The notes below the pieces were generated by a model. The model searched no databases. It saw only the letters and a list, made by a program, of their open reading frames with translations, and had not been told where the DNA came from. This document shows positions 60,440 to 64,000 of a stretch of DNA of 64,000 nt, in pieces. How positions within the stretch are numbered: position 1 is the stretch's first letter; each line of letters starts with the position of its first letter. Location of the stretch: NCBI RefSeq assembly GCF_047675955.1, contig NC_132915.1, positions 14,875,766 to 14,939,765 of the forward strand, in the 5' to 3' direction. The translations under genes were made by a program, and so were the position numbers. The DNA comes from Chlorocebus sabaeus (taxonomy: Eukaryota > Chordata > Mammalia > Primates > Cercopithecidae).

Positions 60440-61320
60440 GTATTCTGCTGTTCATAAACGTAAGAGAATGAATACAACAATGGTTTATTTATGTAGCACT
60501 GAAACCGTACGCTGCACAGAACCTACAACACAGGGGATAGACTGAATACAAACACACGAACCCAACTGTTTATTTCTTCAGTTGGCTGTGGGTTTCCAGT
60601 GTTTGGAAAAGGATAGCATCACTGAAGAAATTTACACAAAAAGGTTGATTCAAGTCCCCATATGTAGGAGTTTATGAACACAGAAAGCTCTGCACATCAA
60701 TAAATGCATCCATCCCCCAAACAGCACTAAAAGAATGCTGGGTTGTGCAAGCAGGCCATAAAAATCAATGCAACACACAATTAAGGGTAAAAACTGCCAT
60801 ATATCCTCCAACACCTAAGAGGGCAGCCACACAGCAACTTCCTAGACATGCCTTGTGGGGTACGAAGTAGAGACAATGGTAGAAATGCATCATCTGTAGT
60901 GGTTGGAGGAAAAAAATCAGAGAAAAAAATTTGAATCTTTAAAAAATGCAACAAAATCTTTTGTTTACCAAGCTTTCTGGCAGTAAAAAAAAAAAGGTAA
61001 TTTTATTGCTTCTACATTGTTACTAACATTTTAACAGATCAATGTCATCTTTGCATTTCTCTTTGCAAATCTTCAGAGCCAGCCAGCCTAGAACTGGGGC
61101 ATGTGCTCAGTGCTTTGAGGCCCGAAGAAGATGCCCGTGTTGCCATTTTAGATATTATAACTGGCAGCCCCAAATGACGACCCAAAATTCCCTGGAGTCT
61201 CCACTGAGGCAACCACCTATTGATTTCCTCATTTTTCATCACCAGAAGGCATGGATTTCCTTTTTTACTAATTATATACTTAATTTGAAATCGGAAAAGG
61301 GCAACGGGTAATGCATATTG
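60440..61320 (-). other. Repeat-poor block resembling a 3' UTR on the minus strand
   Basis: On the minus strand this stretch carries AATAAA at 61007-61002, 60574-60569 and 60489-60484, in T-rich, U/GU-like surroundings, and no interspersed repeat I recognise. A minus frame at 61045-61242 ends just upstream of the first signal, but its residues match nothing I know. It could be the 3' end of an unidentified transcript, a retrocopy, or chance, since AATAAA is frequent in AT-rich DNA. Confidence 0.25.
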
Positions 61321-62664
61321 TGTGTGGGTTAACCTTCTTCAGTTAACCTTCTCAAGCCTCTCCTCATGCTGCATATATGAGGATAGAAAATTAAAGAGTG
61401 CACAGAGGGAGGTAATTTATACCTCCAACCAAGAAGACACTCTTACATGCTTCAGAAAAAAACACAGAGGCCTTTCTTCCTTGTAGTTTCTACAAATCCC
61501 TTGTAGTTTTGTGGTTTGACCCTGATGGAACGTTTACGGTTCCAGGGCTTTGCTTTGGTCCCCACCAAAAGTCTCAAGATGGAACTGAATTGTTCTCTTG
61601 TGGAATCATAGAGTGGTAGTGTTAAGAATAAACTTTATACCCTGGATCTAGAAATTCATTTTACCATGGAATATCATGTTCTGAAACAGAAGAGCACTTT
61701 CATAATGTGAAGAGGAGTATTCTAATTTGAGGAGGAGAGAAACAGTAATGGTACTCCTAATAGTGAGTATATGATAAGAGATCCTATTTAATTTCTAGGT
61801 ATAATGTTAGACATTAAAATCAAGGAGGAGACTGTGCCCATGAATGCACTCACACATTTCCTTTTCGAGTTTTGTGGGTGACAGAGAATGAGAGGAGTTC
61901 TACTTTATTGGATAACTTGAATATTTCCTATTTAAAGACAAAGGAAAATGATGCAGAGGTGAGTCTTAGGATTTTCTAAACCTTTGGATTTTAGGAGCAT
62001 TGTTTGATACACTTAAAATTGTGGTCACAGAATCATTTTCATTTTTCATAACTGTCCTTTTACTATCTTTTCTTACCATGTTTTCAGGCTCATTTTGTAT
62101 TCAAGTCACTATCTTCGCATATGTAAAGTGGAAATAGGGTCAAGGTTTCAATATACTTATACCCAAAGAATCGTACCTCCAATTTTCCTTTTGTGTTGTG
62201 GACCAGAGTCTGGCTATTGCTTAAAGATCACTCCAGGGATTTCAGCTTTGAAATTTTGAACGAAGTTAGAGAACACAAACAACCCATTGTCATAATCTGT
62301 GAGTTCAAGAACTTTCAAGAGTTTTGCATTCATTTGCCTTTCTCACTGCCATTCCTTCTTTTTATAGCTCTCCAGATTTATCTGCCTACTCATTAACACC
62401 TCGTTAAGCTGGCCACCTGCCAAGGTTTGGGTCATCTGGGGACACACTAGCCATTGCCTCTTTGCTTTAGTGGGATCTGCTGTCACTGATCGTGGATTGG
62501 ACACATGAGAGTTCTGCATCAGTGCTGGGTCTGTGCCCATTTGCATGTTTATTCTGCATAGTTAGGGGATATGATTTTTGTCTGCAATTCTTTTATATTG
62601 CTTAAAGTCTAGTTTTTTTTTTAGTTCTACCCCATTCTGGTTTAATAGGTATTCAGAAATTGAT
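61321..62664. other. Unassigned spacer
   Basis: No repeat or gene recognised. 'cccttgtagtt' occurs twice at 61480-61510. Confidence 0.5.
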
Positions 62665-62669
62665 GTCTA

Positions 62670-63175
62670 CCAGTGCATACGTGGCTGCCCTCACACGTTA
62701 CTGGAAACTTAGTGGCTTTCACAACACAAATTTATTCACATACCTGAACTCTAACTTGGGTCTCTTTGGGCTACAATCAAGGTGTCAGGTGTTGGCAGGG
62801 ATGCGTTCCTTTCTGTAGACTCTGGAGAGGATTGTTTGCTTGCCTTTCCAGCTTCCAGAGGCTGCCGTATTCCTCTCTTGTGGCACCTTCCTCCATTCTC
62901 AAAGCCAGCAGTGGTAGGTTTAGTACTTCTCACATCACATCACGTCACTCTCATCTCTCTTTTGATTTCCTCTTTTACTTTCATGAATCTTGTGATTACA
63001 TAGGAATTATACAAAGAATCCAGGATCTTTGTCTATTTCAATATCAGCTCATTAACAACCTTAACTCCATCAACAACCTAAATTTTTCTTTGCCATATAA
63101 GATAACAGAGTCACATGTTCCTGAGATTAGGATGTGGACAGTTTGGGGGACTCTTTTCCTGGCTGCCGCATCTGG
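62670..63175 (-). mobile_element. MaLR (MLT1-type) LTR, antisense
   Basis: 'gaaacttagtggctttcacaacacaaatttattcacatacctg', 'ggtctctttgggctacaatcaaggtgtcaggtgttggcagggatgcgttcc', 'ccagcttccagaggctgccgtattcc', 'ccttcctccattctcaaagccagcagtgg', 'gagattaggatgtggaca' is a common antisense LTR text that I assign to the MaLR group. Exact subfamily and edges are uncertain. Confidence 0.75.
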
Positions 63176-63224
63176 CTAGATTTTTTCAGATTAAAACAAT
63201 GTTGAGTGAAAACACCAACGTTAA

Positions 63225-64000
63225 AAGGCACACAAGTGGTAAGGGTACAGATCAACGGATTTTCACCAAGTGAACATACTCATGTACTTTTAAACAAGGA
63301 CTCTGTTCAAGAAACAGAACATCACTGTCATCCCAGAAATCTCTCTTGAGCTTCCTTCAAGTCACCACTGCCCTCCTTTAAGGGTAACCACTCTCTTGAC
63401 TTTTAACATATGGATTAGTTTCAACCACTTAAAAAAACAGCTTTATTGATATAAAATTTGCATAGTATGCAATTTACCAATTTAAGGTGTACAATCCAAT
63501 GGCTTTTAGTACATTCAAAGAGTTACACAATCATCAATGCCATCAATTTTACATTTTCATTATCCCCACAAAAACCGCATACCCCTTAGCCATTACTCTT
63601 CAACCCCTTCTTCCACCCTACATTCAGTCCTAGGTTACCACTTATCTCTTCTCCATTTTCTATTTAGTTGCCTATTCTATATCATAATTGCCTACGACAA
63701 TTCATATAAATAAGATAATAAAATATGTGCTGTTTATGACTGGCATCTTTTACTTAGCATAATATTTTCAAGGTTCATTCATGTCATAGCATGCTTCAGT
63801 CATTTTTGTTGCTGAATAATATTGCATTGTATGGGGATATCATTTTTATTTAGACATTCATCTATCAATGAATATTTGGGCTGTTCTCACATTTTGAATT
63901 TTATGAATAGTGCTGCTATAAATATCCATTAATAAATTTTGTGGACATGTATTTTCTTGTTGTCTTCATTTCTCTTAAGCATATTCCTAGGAGTAGAATC
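63225..64000 (-). mobile_element. L1M(E) 3' UTR fragments, antisense, running off the window
   Basis: Two adjoining old L1 3' pieces. 63225-63425: 'gggtacagatcaacggattttcaccaagtgaacatac', 'caagaaacagaacatcactgtcatcccagaa', 'gggtaaccactctcttgacttttaac'. 63425-64000: 'agctttattgatataaaatttgcatag', 'ggtgtacaatccaatggcttttagtac', 'ttgttgctgaataatattgcattgtatgg', 'cctaggagtagaatc'. The last part is the same L1 region as the first 60 bases of the window, in the same orientation. Confidence 0.85.

Noticed and set aside
61042..61311. 89-residue plus frame
   Set aside because: Overlaps a minus-strand frame, no recognised domain; kept only as part of the 3' UTR-like block.

Overview
The window is primate nuclear DNA and most likely comes from an Old World monkey (Cercopithecidae). 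It is AT-rich and dense in primate and mammalian interspersed repeats (Alu, L1, MIR, L2, MaLR and ERV LTRs, Tigger/MER2). The lineage call rests on young Alus at 50147-50446 and 30241-30536. They carry the combination seen in cercopithecid AluY copies (GGCTCAAGCC at the 5' end, GGCGAGGTGGCGG and GAGATCCGGCCACTGC in the right arm) in place of the usual human AluY bases.

I find no protein-coding gene that I can defend. All open frames are short, and the longest fall in transposase remnants, L1 or Alu sequence, homopolymers or unassigned spacer. The window reads as intergenic or deep intronic DNA. I see no tRNA, rRNA, CRISPR or bacterial-type signal.

Layout. 1-7850 is an old L1 on the minus strand, broken by a palindromic rearrangement with a younger L1 tail (241-617), a nearly full-length Tigger1 (3714-6106) and an ERV LTR (7154-7847). 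The Tigger1 itself carries a tiny retro-inserted LTR transcript end. 8.9-15.9 kb holds L1 fragments, two AluJ and MIR. 16.3-20.3 kb is mostly unassigned. 20.3-24.4 kb is an L1 complex with an intact-ended MER2-like element. 25-35.5 kb holds MaLR LTRs, a run of MIRs and two monkey-type Alus. 36-43.2 kb holds an L1M/HAL1 5' part, ERV LTRs, AluS and a three-monomer Alu. 43.4-49 kb is L1 on the minus strand with a solo LTR10-like element whose 4-bp target duplication is intact. 50-64 kb holds one young Alu, MaLR LTRs, microsatellites, unassigned stretches and L1M 3' ends that run off the window.

The value of the window is its insertion archaeology: nested insertions with readable target-site duplications and several odd rearrangements. 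I did not find evidence for a new functional system. Two unassigned, repeat-poor stretches (51.2-51.8 kb and 60.4-61.3 kb) are the best places to look for conserved regulatory or transcribed sequence.
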